64,000 nucleotides of DNA. Source: Streptomyces sp. NBC_01264 (lineage in GTDB: Bacteria; Actinomycetota; Actinomycetes; Streptomycetales; Streptomycetaceae). Position numbers and translations under genes: made by a program. A model generated the notes under the pieces. That model saw nothing but the letters and a program-made list of their open reading frames with translations, did not search any database and was not told where the DNA came from. Below are positions 43,455-51,751 of the stretch, in pieces. The stretch spans positions 186,001-250,000 of the forward strand of contig NZ_JAPEOX010000002.1 of assembly GCF_026340675.1 (NCBI RefSeq), read 5' to 3'. Numbering within the stretch: the stretch's first letter is position 1; each line of letters starts with the position of its first letter.

Positions 43455-44666
43455 ATGAGGTACCTGCCCCCCACCGACCAGCACGACCCGCCGCAGAACC
43501 GGTCCCGCCGCCCGGCCGTCTGGCGCCGCCTGGCCGTCCTGGCCCTGGCCCCCGTCCTGGCCCTGTGCACCGTCAGTTCCGCCGGCGCGCAAGGTGTGTG
43601 GGTGACGCTGCCGGTCAAGCCCACGGCTGCAGCGAAGCTGGGTGCGGCCGCGGCGGACTGCCCGAGGGGATTGGAGGGCACGTGCGTCTACGCGGTCGCG
43701 GGGAGTGGCGCCGAGGCCAAGCTTGAGGCCTACAGCCCCGCTTCGGGGACCTGGACCACGTTGCCGGACCTGCTGTCGCCGGCGCGAACGAGCGTCGCGT
43801 CCACGACCGCGGACTGTCCCGACGAGAAGCCCGGCGACTGCGTGTACGCCATCGGCGGCACCACGGGCGGGGCGAACCGGCTGAACCTCAACGAGGGCTA
43901 CAGTCCCCGGACGAACGCCTGGCAGTCGCTCCCTGCCATGCCGACCGCCCGGATGAACGCTGGCGCGGCCACGGCCCCGTGCCCGAAGGGGTACGGCCTG
44001 CGCGGCACCTGCGTGTTCGTCACCGGTGGCGATGCCGGCACCCCCACCACCACGGTGGAGGCCTACAGCCCCGAAACCGACACCTGGGCCACCCTGCCAC
44101 CGCTCCAGCACGCGCGCGCCTTCCACGGCAGCGCCGCGGCCGCCTGCCCCAGTGCGCTGGGACTCAAGGGGGTCTGCGTGTACGCGATCGGCGGTGTCGA
44201 TTCCACCACGACCGCCCTGAAGACCGCCGAGGTATACAGCCCCGCCACCGACAGCTGGCAGTACCTGCCCGACCTGCCGGCGCCCCGCAGGGGAATCGGC
44301 GCCGCGGCGGCGCCCTGCCCCGAGGGAGTGAAGGACGGCTGCGTCTACGCCGTCGGCGGCCTGAACGCCGCTGCGGAATCTGTGGCGACGCAGGAGGCGT
44401 ACAGCCCGGCCAGCAACACCTGGCTCACCCTGCCGTCGATGCCGACTCCCCGCAGCGAACTGGGTGTGGCCGCGGGCCCGTGCTCCAAGAACACCAAGCA
44501 GCGCTGCGTGTACGCGGTCGGCGGCTTCCTCACCTCCGACGCGGAACCGACGAACGTCACCGAGGCGTTCGCCATCGAGTACCCGCACAGCCGGCCCAAG
44601 CCCTCGTCGAAGCCGAAGCCCGCTCCGACCGATGACAACGCGGACGACGAGTCGGAGGCCAGGTGA
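43455..44666 (+). CDS. Secreted kelch-repeat (beta-propeller) protein, 403 aa
   Basis: ATG 43455 with GAGAAAGG upstream. Long signal peptide ('RRLAVLALAPVLALCTVSSA'). Six kelch-like blades of about 50 residues follow, each with a 'CVYAVGG'-type strand, 'AYSPASNTW' and 'LPSMPTPR' motifs. Each blade also carries a Cys pair ('DCPRGLEGTCVYAV', 'PCPEGVKDGCVYAV') that should give one disulfide per blade, unusual for kelch domains and suited to extracellular life. A charged Pro/Lys tail follows the last blade; there is no wall anchor. Function unknown; ligand binding is likely. Confidence 0.85.
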   Translation: MRYLPPTDQHDPPQNRSRRPAVWRRLAVLALAPVLALCTVSSAGAQGVWVTLPVKPTAAAKLGAAAADCPRGLEGTCVYAVAGSGAEAKLEAYSPASGTWTTLPDLLSPARTSVASTTADCPDEKPGDCVYAIGGTTGGANRLNLNEGYSPRTNAWQSLPAMPTARMNAGAATAPCPKGYGLRGTCVFVTGGDAGTPTTTVEAYSPETDTWATLPPLQHARAFHGSAAAACPSALGLKGVCVYAIGGVDSTTTALKTAEVYSPATDSWQYLPDLPAPRRGIGAAAAPCPEGVKDGCVYAVGGLNAAAESVATQEAYSPASNTWLTLPSMPTPRSELGVAAGPCSKNTKQRCVYAVGGFLTSDAEPTNVTEAFAIEYPHSRPKPSSKPKPAPTDDNADDESEAR

Positions 44667-44768
44667 GGGTGTCGGTATGACCGGGAGGAAGATCGCTGGG
44701 GAAGGCCCCCAGAGAGGCCGTTGATCATCCGACTTTCGGTTCGCACGGTTCAGTGACCGTACCGACGC

Positions 44769-44803
44769 ACGCCAGGGCCGACCCTCGGGGCCGGCCCTGG
44801 CGT
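44769..44803 (+). terminator. Hairpin terminator after the kelch gene
   Basis: ACGCCAGGGCCG pairs perfectly with CGGCCCTGGCGT around a loop of about 11 bases, roughly 100 bases downstream of the kelch stop codon. Confidence 0.75.
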
Positions 44804-44841
44804 CGTCCGTCCGGCAACGCCCTGCGCGCAGGTGCCGGCCA

Positions 44842-44940
44842 CGCCGGGTGTGAACTCCGCCCAGACTCACCCCACCGCCGGGTGGATTTCCGCCCAGACT
44901 CCCCCACCGCCGGGTGTGATGTCCGCCCGGACTCCTCCAC
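44842..44940. repeat. Three imperfect tandem repeats of about 33 bp
   Basis: Units begin CGCCGGGTG and contain TCCGCCC(A/G)GACTC; unit lengths are 34, 32 and 33 bases. Read on the minus strand they give 'GESGR.S'-like 11-residue repeats, but the indels break any single frame, so they are better seen as non-coding repeats. Confidence 0.7.
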
Positions 44941-45336
44941 CGTCGACGGAACCGGGTTCCGGCTCCGCCGTCCGCTGTGGGAGGGACCACCGTCGCCAGC
45001 CGCACCATTGGCGACGGCCGGGCTCCGCCCGTCCAGGATCTTCCGCCCCCGGTCACCGCCGCTGTGCCCACGCGAGTCCACGCGACCCTTTTCGGTCGTT
45101 CGAACGAACAGGACGCTTGAGGATCTACAGGGCCGCCCGCGCCGGGCCCACGCGTTGTCACGTGGCACGACGCCGACGGGGCGGCCCCGCCCGGAGTCCG
45201 GAGGCAGCGGTCAGCTTCAGCCGACGTAACGGAGTGCCTGATTCGACTCCTCTTCACAAAACACGCACACACCTGTTGTCATGTGCCCGCCACACACCGG
45301 GTCTCCGGTGTGTGCAACCGGAAACGAGGAGACACC

Positions 45337-45981
45337 ATGGCATTACGTAGTGCTCTGTTCGGCGGAACGCTGGCCCTGGCATCGGCTCTCTCCGCATTCC
45401 CCGCGCAGGCTCAGCCCGTAGCCAACCCGCCGGGACACATCACCGTCGAGGTTCAGACCGTCAACGGCTCGGGCTGTCGGCAGGGCACCGCGTCCGTGGC
45501 CGCTGCCGAGGACAACACCGCCTTCACCGTCACGTACAGCGACTACCTCGCGCAGGCGGGTGGAGGCTCCAGCCCGATCGACTCGCGCAAGAACTGCCAG
45601 CTCGGTCTCCAGGTCCACGTGCCCCAGGGCTTCACCTACGCGATCGCCCGGGCCGACTTCCGGGGCTTCGCCTACCTCCAGCCCGGAGCCTCCGCCCTGC
45701 AGCGCGCGAGCTATTACTTCCAGGGCATGTCCCAGACCACGCGCAGCACACACCAGTTCAGGGGACCTCTGGTGGACAACTGGCAGTCCAGCGACGAAAC
45801 CGATTACGCGAGCCTGGTCTGGGCGCCCTGCGGTGAAGAACGCACCCTCAACGTCAATACCGAACTGCGCGTCACCTCCGGCACCGACCCGCAGAACCTG
45901 AGCTTCATCGCCATGGACTCGACCGACGGCAGCGTCAGCACCAAGTACCACCTGGAATGGAAGCAGTGCCCGGCTTCCTGA
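45337..45981 (+). CDS. Secreted DUF4360 protein (first of a tandem pair)
   Basis: ATG 45337 with GAGGAG upstream. Signal peptide ('ALFGGTLALASALSAFPAQA'). The DUF4360 domain is recognisable by 'GSGCRQGTASVAAAEDNTAF', 'TVTYSDYLAQ', 'RKNCQLGLQVHVPQGFTYAI' and 'SLVWAPCGEERTLNVNTELR'. Four Cys are conserved with the neighbour and probably pair. Members are exported; their biochemical role is not known. It is followed after 65 bases by its paralogue in the same direction, probably as one transcript. Confidence 0.9.
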   Translation: MALRSALFGGTLALASALSAFPAQAQPVANPPGHITVEVQTVNGSGCRQGTASVAAAEDNTAFTVTYSDYLAQAGGGSSPIDSRKNCQLGLQVHVPQGFTYAIARADFRGFAYLQPGASALQRASYYFQGMSQTTRSTHQFRGPLVDNWQSSDETDYASLVWAPCGEERTLNVNTELRVTSGTDPQNLSFIAMDSTDGSVSTKYHLEWKQCPAS

Positions 45982-46046
45982 CCCCCGCTCCGGTTTCGAC
46001 CACAGTCCACGGTCCACGCACTCACGTACCCCGGAAAAGGATGAAG

Positions 46047-46709
46047 ATGAAGCGAGCTATGACCGGCGGCGCCGCCGTCGCACTCCTCCTCGCACTGGCC
46101 GCGCCCGCTCACAGCAGCACCGCCGACGTGAACGTTCTCCCCTCCCCGCCCGACAAGATCGTCATCGAGCTGGTGACCGTGAACGGGTCCGGCTGTCCGG
46201 AGGGCACGACCACGGTCGACATGGCCCCCGACAACACGGCGTTCACCGTCACCTACAGCGACTACCTCGCGCACGTCGGCCCCGACTCCGCCCCCACGGA
46301 CTTCCGCAAGAACTGCCAGCTCAGCCTCCGAGCTCACGTGCCCGGTGGCTTCACCTACGCCATCGTCCAGGCGGACTACCGCGGTTACGCGTTCCTCCAG
46401 CCTGGCGCGAACGCCGTGGAACGCGCCGGGTACTACTTCCAGGGCATGCCGCAGACGTCCCTGCGGTCCCACCAGTTCAACGGTCCCTACGACGACAACT
46501 GGCAGGCCACCGATCGGACCGAGTACAGCGACCTGGTGTGGGCACCGTGCGGGGAGAAGAGAAACTTCAACATCAACACCGAGCTCCGGGTGAACGCCGG
46601 CACGTCCAACCCGCGGACGCAGACGAGTTTCATGGCCATGGACTCCACGGACGCCAGCGTCAGCACCATCTACCACGTAGCCTGGAAGGAGTGCCCGGAA
46701 AGTCCGTGA
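46047..46709 (+). CDS. Secreted DUF4360 protein (second of a tandem pair)
   Basis: ATG 46047 is six bases after GGAAAAGG; the in-frame ATG at 46041 abuts that site. Signal peptide 'AAVALLLALAAPAHS'. It shares most landmarks with the preceding protein ('GSGCPEGTTTVDMAPDNTAF', 'RKNCQLSLRAHVPGGFTYAI', 'DLVWAPCGEKRNFNINTELR'), so the pair is a tandem duplication that has diverged. The four Cys are kept. Transcription ends at the hairpin at 46818-46881, shared with the convergent Stv-like gene. Confidence 0.9.
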   Translation: MKRAMTGGAAVALLLALAAPAHSSTADVNVLPSPPDKIVIELVTVNGSGCPEGTTTVDMAPDNTAFTVTYSDYLAHVGPDSAPTDFRKNCQLSLRAHVPGGFTYAIVQADYRGYAFLQPGANAVERAGYYFQGMPQTSLRSHQFNGPYDDNWQATDRTEYSDLVWAPCGEKRNFNINTELRVNAGTSNPRTQTSFMAMDSTDASVSTIYHVAWKECPESP

Positions 46710-46817
46710 CGGCCACGGAACATTCCCGCGGTGGCTCAGCGGCGGTCTGAGTTCACTCCGCTCTCCCCGGATCCAGCGCGACCACTGACCGGGTGATCAG
46801 ATCCACGATCGCGACGC

Positions 46818-46881
46818 ACGAGGCTCCTGCGCCCTGGAGCGAGATGTCCGGCATCTCAACTCAGGAGCGCAGGAGCTTCGT
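46818..46881. terminator. Inverted repeat between convergent genes
   Basis: ACGAGGCTCCTGCGC and GCGCAGGAGCTTCGT pair with one G-T-type mismatch and enclose about 35 bases. It lies between the DUF4360 gene and the leftward Stv-like gene, so it may stop both transcripts. Confidence 0.6.
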
Positions 46882-46914
46882 TGATCCCCCTACCCGCCGG
46901 GCACGAGCGTGCCG

Positions 46915-48681
46915 CTACCACGGCAGCGGCAGTTCCCGTTCCACCCGCCCGAGGGCCTGCTCGGTGGGCGTGGGCCCCAACAGGTACTCGAGCCCGGCAG
47001 CGAGCGCCTCGACCGCGGCGATTGCCATGGTGCCCTCCGCGGCGCACCGGAGGGACGCGCAGAAGCCCGCGAGCTCGATGCCGGCCTCACTGCCCGGCTG
47101 GTAGTAGAAGTAGCTCTCGACTGCAGACGCGAACGCCTTGAGGCAGCCAAGACCTGCGTCCATGACACCGGTCGGCAGGTTGCAGGGCCCCGCGGCCTGT
47201 ACGCCGAGGATCAGCCCCCTGAAAGCTTCGGTGGCGTATACCTTCCGGTCGCGCCGGTCGCACAGCTCGCCGTACGCCTGCTCTACGTCGCGGATCAGCA
47301 CCCTGAAGGTTTCGGTGGCGTACACCGCCCGGTCGCGCCGGTCGCACAGCTCGCTGTACGCCTGCTGCCACGTGGGGCGCTTGAAGAGGTTCTCCTGCTC
47401 CCAGGGCTCCAGATCCTGCAGACGGGCCCACACGAGGCGTATCTGCTCGGCGCGCTCCGCCCGGTCGAGCGAGAGGAGGTCGACTCGCGGCTCGGTCCGG
47501 TTGAGGATGTGAGTCGCGGCTTCCTTGCTGTCGAGCGGCACCACGTCCAGGTCGTAGCGCGTGCCGTGGGCGGTGCTCGCCATCTGGAGGTAGGCCAGGA
47601 CCGGGTTCGTCTTCCGTAGGTCGAGGAGCGACTGCACGTACGCGGCCATCTCGTTGTGGTAGTCGGATTGCTCCTGGGTGTACTCCTGGCGGGGATCGGA
47701 CTCCTTCGGGGTCGTCATGCCCTTCTCCCGGCAAGTCCAGAAGTTGATCACACCGCCCTGGGTGATGACGTCCTTCAGGGGGCCCTTGCGGCCCAGCAGG
47801 CCCTGGCAGTCGGGGTGGTGGTGACCATCGACCGCGTCGTAGAAGTAGCACTTGAGTGTGCCGTCCATCGAGTCGCCGCAGAGGTAGATGTCGCCGTCAC
47901 CACTCCCTACTTCGTAGTGGTTCTTCAGGTAGCGGGTGGCGTGAGCCGATTCCTTGGCCTCCCCGGGCTTGAGCGGGGAGACGAGGAGGTTCTCCACCGT
48001 CTCGCCCGGGCTCTTCGTGTCGACCGGCGCGCTGTCCGTGATGATCGCCCGAGCCTTTTCGATCTTGTTGAGCACCCGGTCCCGGTGGGTCCAGAAGTGA
48101 ATCGTGACGCCCTTGGGGACGGTGACGTCGTCGTCTACCTCGCTGTAAGTCCCGTGTCCCAGGACGTTCTTGTCCGCCTCCTTCGGCGTACTCACCGCCG
48201 GCTTCCGGGGGCCGGGGCCCGCGTGCGCCACGTCCTCGGCCCGGGTGTGGTGGTGGTGCCCCACCCCGGTCCTGAAGGCGAGGCATTTGTCGCCCAGGCA
48301 CCGCACCTTCGTGTCCTCGGCACACTTGCCCCAGCACCAATGTCTGAGGGAGGGATCCAGGACCGACTCGTCGATCTTGTTCGCTGCCCCGGCCATCACC
48401 GCCGCAAGGAACTCCCCGCTGCTCCCCGGCGTCCGCTCGGCGAGGAATCCGAGATGCTGCACGGCAGCGGATTCCGCAGGGACGGTGAAGATGTTCTTGC
48501 GCAGTGCTTCGGACACCCAGTCCAGGAGAGCGGTTTCCTCCTGCTTGGCGAGGGCGCGCTGCAGCTCAGAGTCCCTCGCCCACAGCTGCAGCCAAAAGTC
48601 TCCCTTGGGGCGGATCAGTTTCAGCCTGTCAGTCGCGAGGTCGTACATCGTGGCGTACCGGTATGTGGGGGCGAACGGCAT
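46915..48681 (-). CDS. Large protein with an apparent Stv-like putative-adhesin domain, 588 aa
   Basis: ATG 48681 with GGAG upstream; no signal peptide. Residues 1-110 are helical. A Cys/His cluster (C116, C120, C128, C133, H142-145) may bind metal. Residues about 174-319 look like a putative-adhesin Stv domain: 'LGHGTYSE', 'TVPKGVTIHFWTHRD', 'GDIYLCGDS' and 'ITQGGVINFWTCRE'. This call rests on motif pattern only. Residues 439-494 are two near-identical 27-residue repeats ('QAYSELCDRRDRAVYATETF', 'QAYGELCDRRDRKVYATEAF'). The rest is helical. A second Stv-like protein is encoded at 51.8-53.2 kb. Function unknown. Confidence 0.65.
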   Translation of the reverse strand: MPFAPTYRYATMYDLATDRLKLIRPKGDFWLQLWARDSELQRALAKQEETALLDWVSEALRKNIFTVPAESAAVQHLGFLAERTPGSSGEFLAAVMAGAANKIDESVLDPSLRHWCWGKCAEDTKVRCLGDKCLAFRTGVGHHHHTRAEDVAHAGPGPRKPAVSTPKEADKNVLGHGTYSEVDDDVTVPKGVTIHFWTHRDRVLNKIEKARAIITDSAPVDTKSPGETVENLLVSPLKPGEAKESAHATRYLKNHYEVGSGDGDIYLCGDSMDGTLKCYFYDAVDGHHHPDCQGLLGRKGPLKDVITQGGVINFWTCREKGMTTPKESDPRQEYTQEQSDYHNEMAAYVQSLLDLRKTNPVLAYLQMASTAHGTRYDLDVVPLDSKEAATHILNRTEPRVDLLSLDRAERAEQIRLVWARLQDLEPWEQENLFKRPTWQQAYSELCDRRDRAVYATETFRVLIRDVEQAYGELCDRRDRKVYATEAFRGLILGVQAAGPCNLPTGVMDAGLGCLKAFASAVESYFYYQPGSEAGIELAGFCASLRCAAEGTMAIAAVEALAAGLEYLLGPTPTEQALGRVERELPLPW

Positions 48682-48991
48682 GGTTGGTCTCCTGGAGTGT
48701 CTTCGTGAACGCGGGTGACGTCGCGGCGAGCCCGACCGTGCGCGCTCTCCGCCGAACCTACGGCGCCCGCAGCCGGAGCCGGCAGGGCGCTCGGGCAGCA
48801 CGTCGGGCAGCCGTCCAACGGCACTAGAACTCGCGACCGGCCCAAGTGGGGATCCCGGACGACTGCCCTTCCAGGACACTTGCCCTGATCACCGGTTGCG
48901 GAGGGCAGTTCTCCCCCGTGGCCGGCTTCCTTGGGGACCGGGCCGGCAGGGCCGGCCCAAGGTCGTGTCCGGAAATTGTGGAAGGAAAGCC

Positions 48992-50092
48992 ATGCAGTTC
49001 GGGATCTTCACCGTCGGTGACGTCACCGCCGATCCGACGACAGGGCGGACGCCCAGCGAGCATGAGCGGATCAAGGCGATCCTCAGGATCGCGCAGAAGG
49101 CCGAGGAGGTCGGCCTCGATGTCTTTGCCACCGGGGAGCACCACAATCCGCCGTTCGTCCCGTCCTCGCCGACCACGATGCTCGGATACATCGCCGCCCG
49201 CACCGACAACCTGATCCTGTCCACCTCGACGACCCTGATCACCACGAACGACCCGGTGAAGATCGCCGAGGACTTCGCGATGCTCCAGCACATCGCGGAC
49301 GGGCGCGTCGACGTGATATTGGGCCGCGGGAACACCGGGCCGGTCTACCCGTGGTTCGGCAAGGACATCCGTGACGGAATCGACCTCGCGATCGAGAACT
49401 ACGCGCTGCTGCGCCGCCTGTGGGACGAGGACGTCGTCACCTGGAAGGGCAAGTTCCGGACCCCGCTGCAGTCCTTCACCTCGACCCCTCGGCCGTTGGA
49501 CGGGGTCGCACCGTTCGTGTGGCACGGCTCGATCCGCTCGCCGGAGATCGCCGAGCAGGCCGCCTACTACGGCGACGGGTTCTTCCACAACAACATCTTC
49601 TGGCCCGCCTCCCACACCAAGCAGATGGTCGACCTGTACCGGCAGCGCTACGCCCACTACGGACACGGCGCCGCCGAGCACGCCATCGTCGGTCTCGGCG
49701 GCCAGGTCTTCATGCGCAAGAACTCCCAGGACGCGGTGCGCGAGTTCCGCCCGTACTTCGACAACGCTCCGGTGTACGGACACGGCCCGTCGCTCGAGGA
49801 GTTCACCTCCCAGACGCCGCTGACCGTCGGCTCGCCGCAACAGGTCATCGACCGCACCATGTCCTTCCGCGACTACGTCGGCGACTACCAGCGCCAGCTG
49901 TTCCTCATGGACCACGCGGGCCTGCCCCTGAAAACCGTCCTGGAGCAGCTCGACATCCTCGGCGAGGAGGTGGTGCCCGTACTGCGCAAGGAGTTCGCGA
50001 ACCTGCGGCCGGCCGGCGTACCGGACGCGCCCACCCATACGTCCCGCGTCGCTTCCGCCCGGCAGGCCCCGAAGGACGGGGCCCGGTCATGA
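48992..50092 (+). CDS. LLM-class flavin-dependent monooxygenase (CE1758-like)
   Basis: ATG 48992 with GGAAGGAAA upstream. Luciferase-like TIM barrel: 'MQFGIFTVGDVTAD', 'EEVGLDVFATGEHHNPPFVP', 'STSTTLITTNDPVKIAEDFA', 'GRVDVILGRGNTGPVYPWF'. It uses reduced FMN and O2 on an unknown substrate. Length (366) and features fit the CE1758 family, whose members are partnered by a CE1759-type FMN reductase; such a gene follows with a 4-base ATGA overlap. The C-terminal tail after 'LRKEFANLRPAG' is a short extension. Confidence 0.9.
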   Translation: MQFGIFTVGDVTADPTTGRTPSEHERIKAILRIAQKAEEVGLDVFATGEHHNPPFVPSSPTTMLGYIAARTDNLILSTSTTLITTNDPVKIAEDFAMLQHIADGRVDVILGRGNTGPVYPWFGKDIRDGIDLAIENYALLRRLWDEDVVTWKGKFRTPLQSFTSTPRPLDGVAPFVWHGSIRSPEIAEQAAYYGDGFFHNNIFWPASHTKQMVDLYRQRYAHYGHGAAEHAIVGLGGQVFMRKNSQDAVREFRPYFDNAPVYGHGPSLEEFTSQTPLTVGSPQQVIDRTMSFRDYVGDYQRQLFLMDHAGLPLKTVLEQLDILGEEVVPVLRKEFANLRPAGVPDAPTHTSRVASARQAPKDGARS

Positions 50093-50745
50093 AGCTCCTC
50101 GTCGTATCGGCCGGCCTGAGCTCCCCCTCCTCGACCCGGCTGCTCGCCGACCGTCTCACCGCCGCCACCGTCGAGCATGTGGACGCGGAGCCCGAGGTGA
50201 TCGAACTGCGGGACCTGGCAACGGAGATCGCGCAGCATCTCGTCACCGGGTTCCCGGCCGCCCGGCTGGCCGCCGCGCTCGACGCAGCGGCCGCCGCCGA
50301 CGGCCTCATCGCCGTCACACCGGTGTTCGCAGCCTCGTACAGCGGGCTGTTCAAATCCTTCTTCGACGTGATCGACAAGGACGCCCTCACCGGAAAGCCG
50401 GTGCTCCTCGGCGCCACCGGCGGGACTCCCCGGCATTCCCTGGTCACCGAGCACGCCATGCGTCCGCTCTTCACCTACCTCCGCGCACTCGTCGTACCGA
50501 CCGCCGTGTACGCCGCTTCGGAGGATTGGGGCGAGGAAGGGCTGGCCCACCGGATCGCCCGCGCCGGCACGGAATTGGCACGCTTCATGACACCCACGCC
50601 CCAGGACTCCGCCCCGGACGTCGACACCACCGCTGCCATTGCACCCCGTTCACTGACGGGGGCGATCACGTCGGTGGAACCGGTGCACGGCTTCGCTGTG
50701 GTGCCCTTCGCACAACGGCTGGCCGCACTGCGGGGCGATCTCTGA
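50089..50745 (+). CDS. NADPH-dependent FMN reductase (CE1759-like), partner of the monooxygenase
   Basis: ATG 50089 overlaps the monooxygenase stop (ATGA), implying coupled translation. Flavodoxin-like fold: 'LLVVSAGLSSPSSTRLLADR' (phosphate-binding loop), 'GLIAVTPVFAASYSGLFKSF', 'KPVLLGATGGTPRHSLVTEH'. It should supply reduced FMN to the upstream enzyme. At 218 residues the length is normal. The C-terminal extension ('SVEPVHGFAVVPFAQRLAAL') is seen in partnered reductases of this type. Confidence 0.9.
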   Translation: MKLLVVSAGLSSPSSTRLLADRLTAATVEHVDAEPEVIELRDLATEIAQHLVTGFPAARLAAALDAAAAADGLIAVTPVFAASYSGLFKSFFDVIDKDALTGKPVLLGATGGTPRHSLVTEHAMRPLFTYLRALVVPTAVYAASEDWGEEGLAHRIARAGTELARFMTPTPQDSAPDVDTTAAIAPRSLTGAITSVEPVHGFAVVPFAQRLAALRGDL

Positions 50746-50948
50746 GGCGTGCCGTGCGGCACGGCCCGGGGCTCCGTCAGGGGTGTCACGGGGCGCCGCC
50801 GTCTCGGGCGCCGGGTCGTTGACCTCGACGCGTGAATCGCTACGGACCTCCTCCGCCGCCGCAGGGGCCGACCGGGGGAGGTCCCTAGCGGGTCACGCGT
50901 CCTACCGTTCTCACGAAGGCCGACCTCTAGCAGAAGGACGTGGTCTCC

Positions 50949-51419
50949 GTGATCCATCATGCCTACGGGCGAGTCATCGTGGGCGTCAGCGGCTCCACGG
51001 GCAGCATCACAGCCCTCCATCGGGCCGTGAGCGAGGCCCGGCGTCTCGATGCCGAGGTGCTGGCCGTGCTGGCCACCACCCCGGATATCCATACCGCCGA
51101 CCACATCGCGACCGAGCGGACCATGGCGGAACGCATGCTGACCTCCGTGCTCGAATCCGCGTTCGGAGCGGGCGGGCGCCCTCCCGGGGTGCGTTTCTCT
51201 GCCCTCGCCGCCCTGGGCGGCGCCGGGCCGGTACTCACCCGGATCGCCGACCGAGACGATGATCTCCTCATCGTCGGAGCGCCACGGCGACGGATTCTCC
51301 CCGGGTTTTCCACGGCGCGGTACTGCACCACCCACGCGACGTGTCCGGTGCTCGTCGTCCCCCTCCCGGTCCTGCGGAAGCAGCTGGGCACCGCTCCCTT
51401 GCACACCTCGGAATTCTGA
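50949..51419 (+). CDS. Universal stress protein (UspA family), single domain
   Basis: GTG 50949 is 10 bases after AGAAGGA; the in-frame GTG at 50940 is too close to that site. Rossmann-like Usp fold: 'GRVIVGVSGSTGSITALHRA' at the start and 'LLIVGAPRRRILPGFSTARY' near the end, in place of the ATP-binding G-2x-G-9x-G(S/T) pattern of full Usp proteins. ATP binding is thus uncertain. About 156 residues. It follows the flavin pair by 200 bases and may be separately transcribed. Confidence 0.82.
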   Translation: MIHHAYGRVIVGVSGSTGSITALHRAVSEARRLDAEVLAVLATTPDIHTADHIATERTMAERMLTSVLESAFGAGGRPPGVRFSALAALGGAGPVLTRIADRDDDLLIVGAPRRRILPGFSTARYCTTHATCPVLVVPLPVLRKQLGTAPLHTSEF

Positions 51420-51751
51420 CCGGACCCGGCGCGGTCACCGCAGGCCGGGACGCGGGGGTGGTGTCGGGCGCACTGCTTCCCTCCCGCCCGGTGATCACCC
51501 CGTCCGAGTCGGCTTCCGCCGGGCGCCGGTTCCCCCGGGGCGGCCCTCCGATCGGTGGAGGGGCACTCCTGCCGTGCTCCCTACGGTGATACTCCGATCG
51601 CTCGTGCTCCGTGAGCCACCGTGCCGCTGGATGCGTTGCTTTCGTCCTGTCCTTGGCCTCAGGCCACTGGAGAGCATGGGCTGCACGCTCCGCCACAGCC
51701 GGTCCGCCTCATGCCCGAGCCGACATCTTCACACCACGGAGACCATCACCC

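Larger units (their letters stand above)
44667..45336 (+). other. Intergenic region with a terminator and a tandem repeat
   Basis: About 670 bases between the kelch gene and the DUF4360 pair. It holds the hairpin at 44769-44803 and the 33-bp repeats at 44842-44940. The last 100 bases are more A+T-rich and probably carry the DUF4360 promoter. No convincing gene on either strand. Confidence 0.5.

Noticed and set aside
44842..44940. CRISPR array
   Set aside because: Only three units without unique spacers, imperfect unit lengths and no cas genes nearby.
43377..45272. A 631-codon minus-strand open frame
   Set aside because: It is the shadow of the kelch gene continued through intergenic repeats; composition is Arg/Gly-rich and no start site is convincing.
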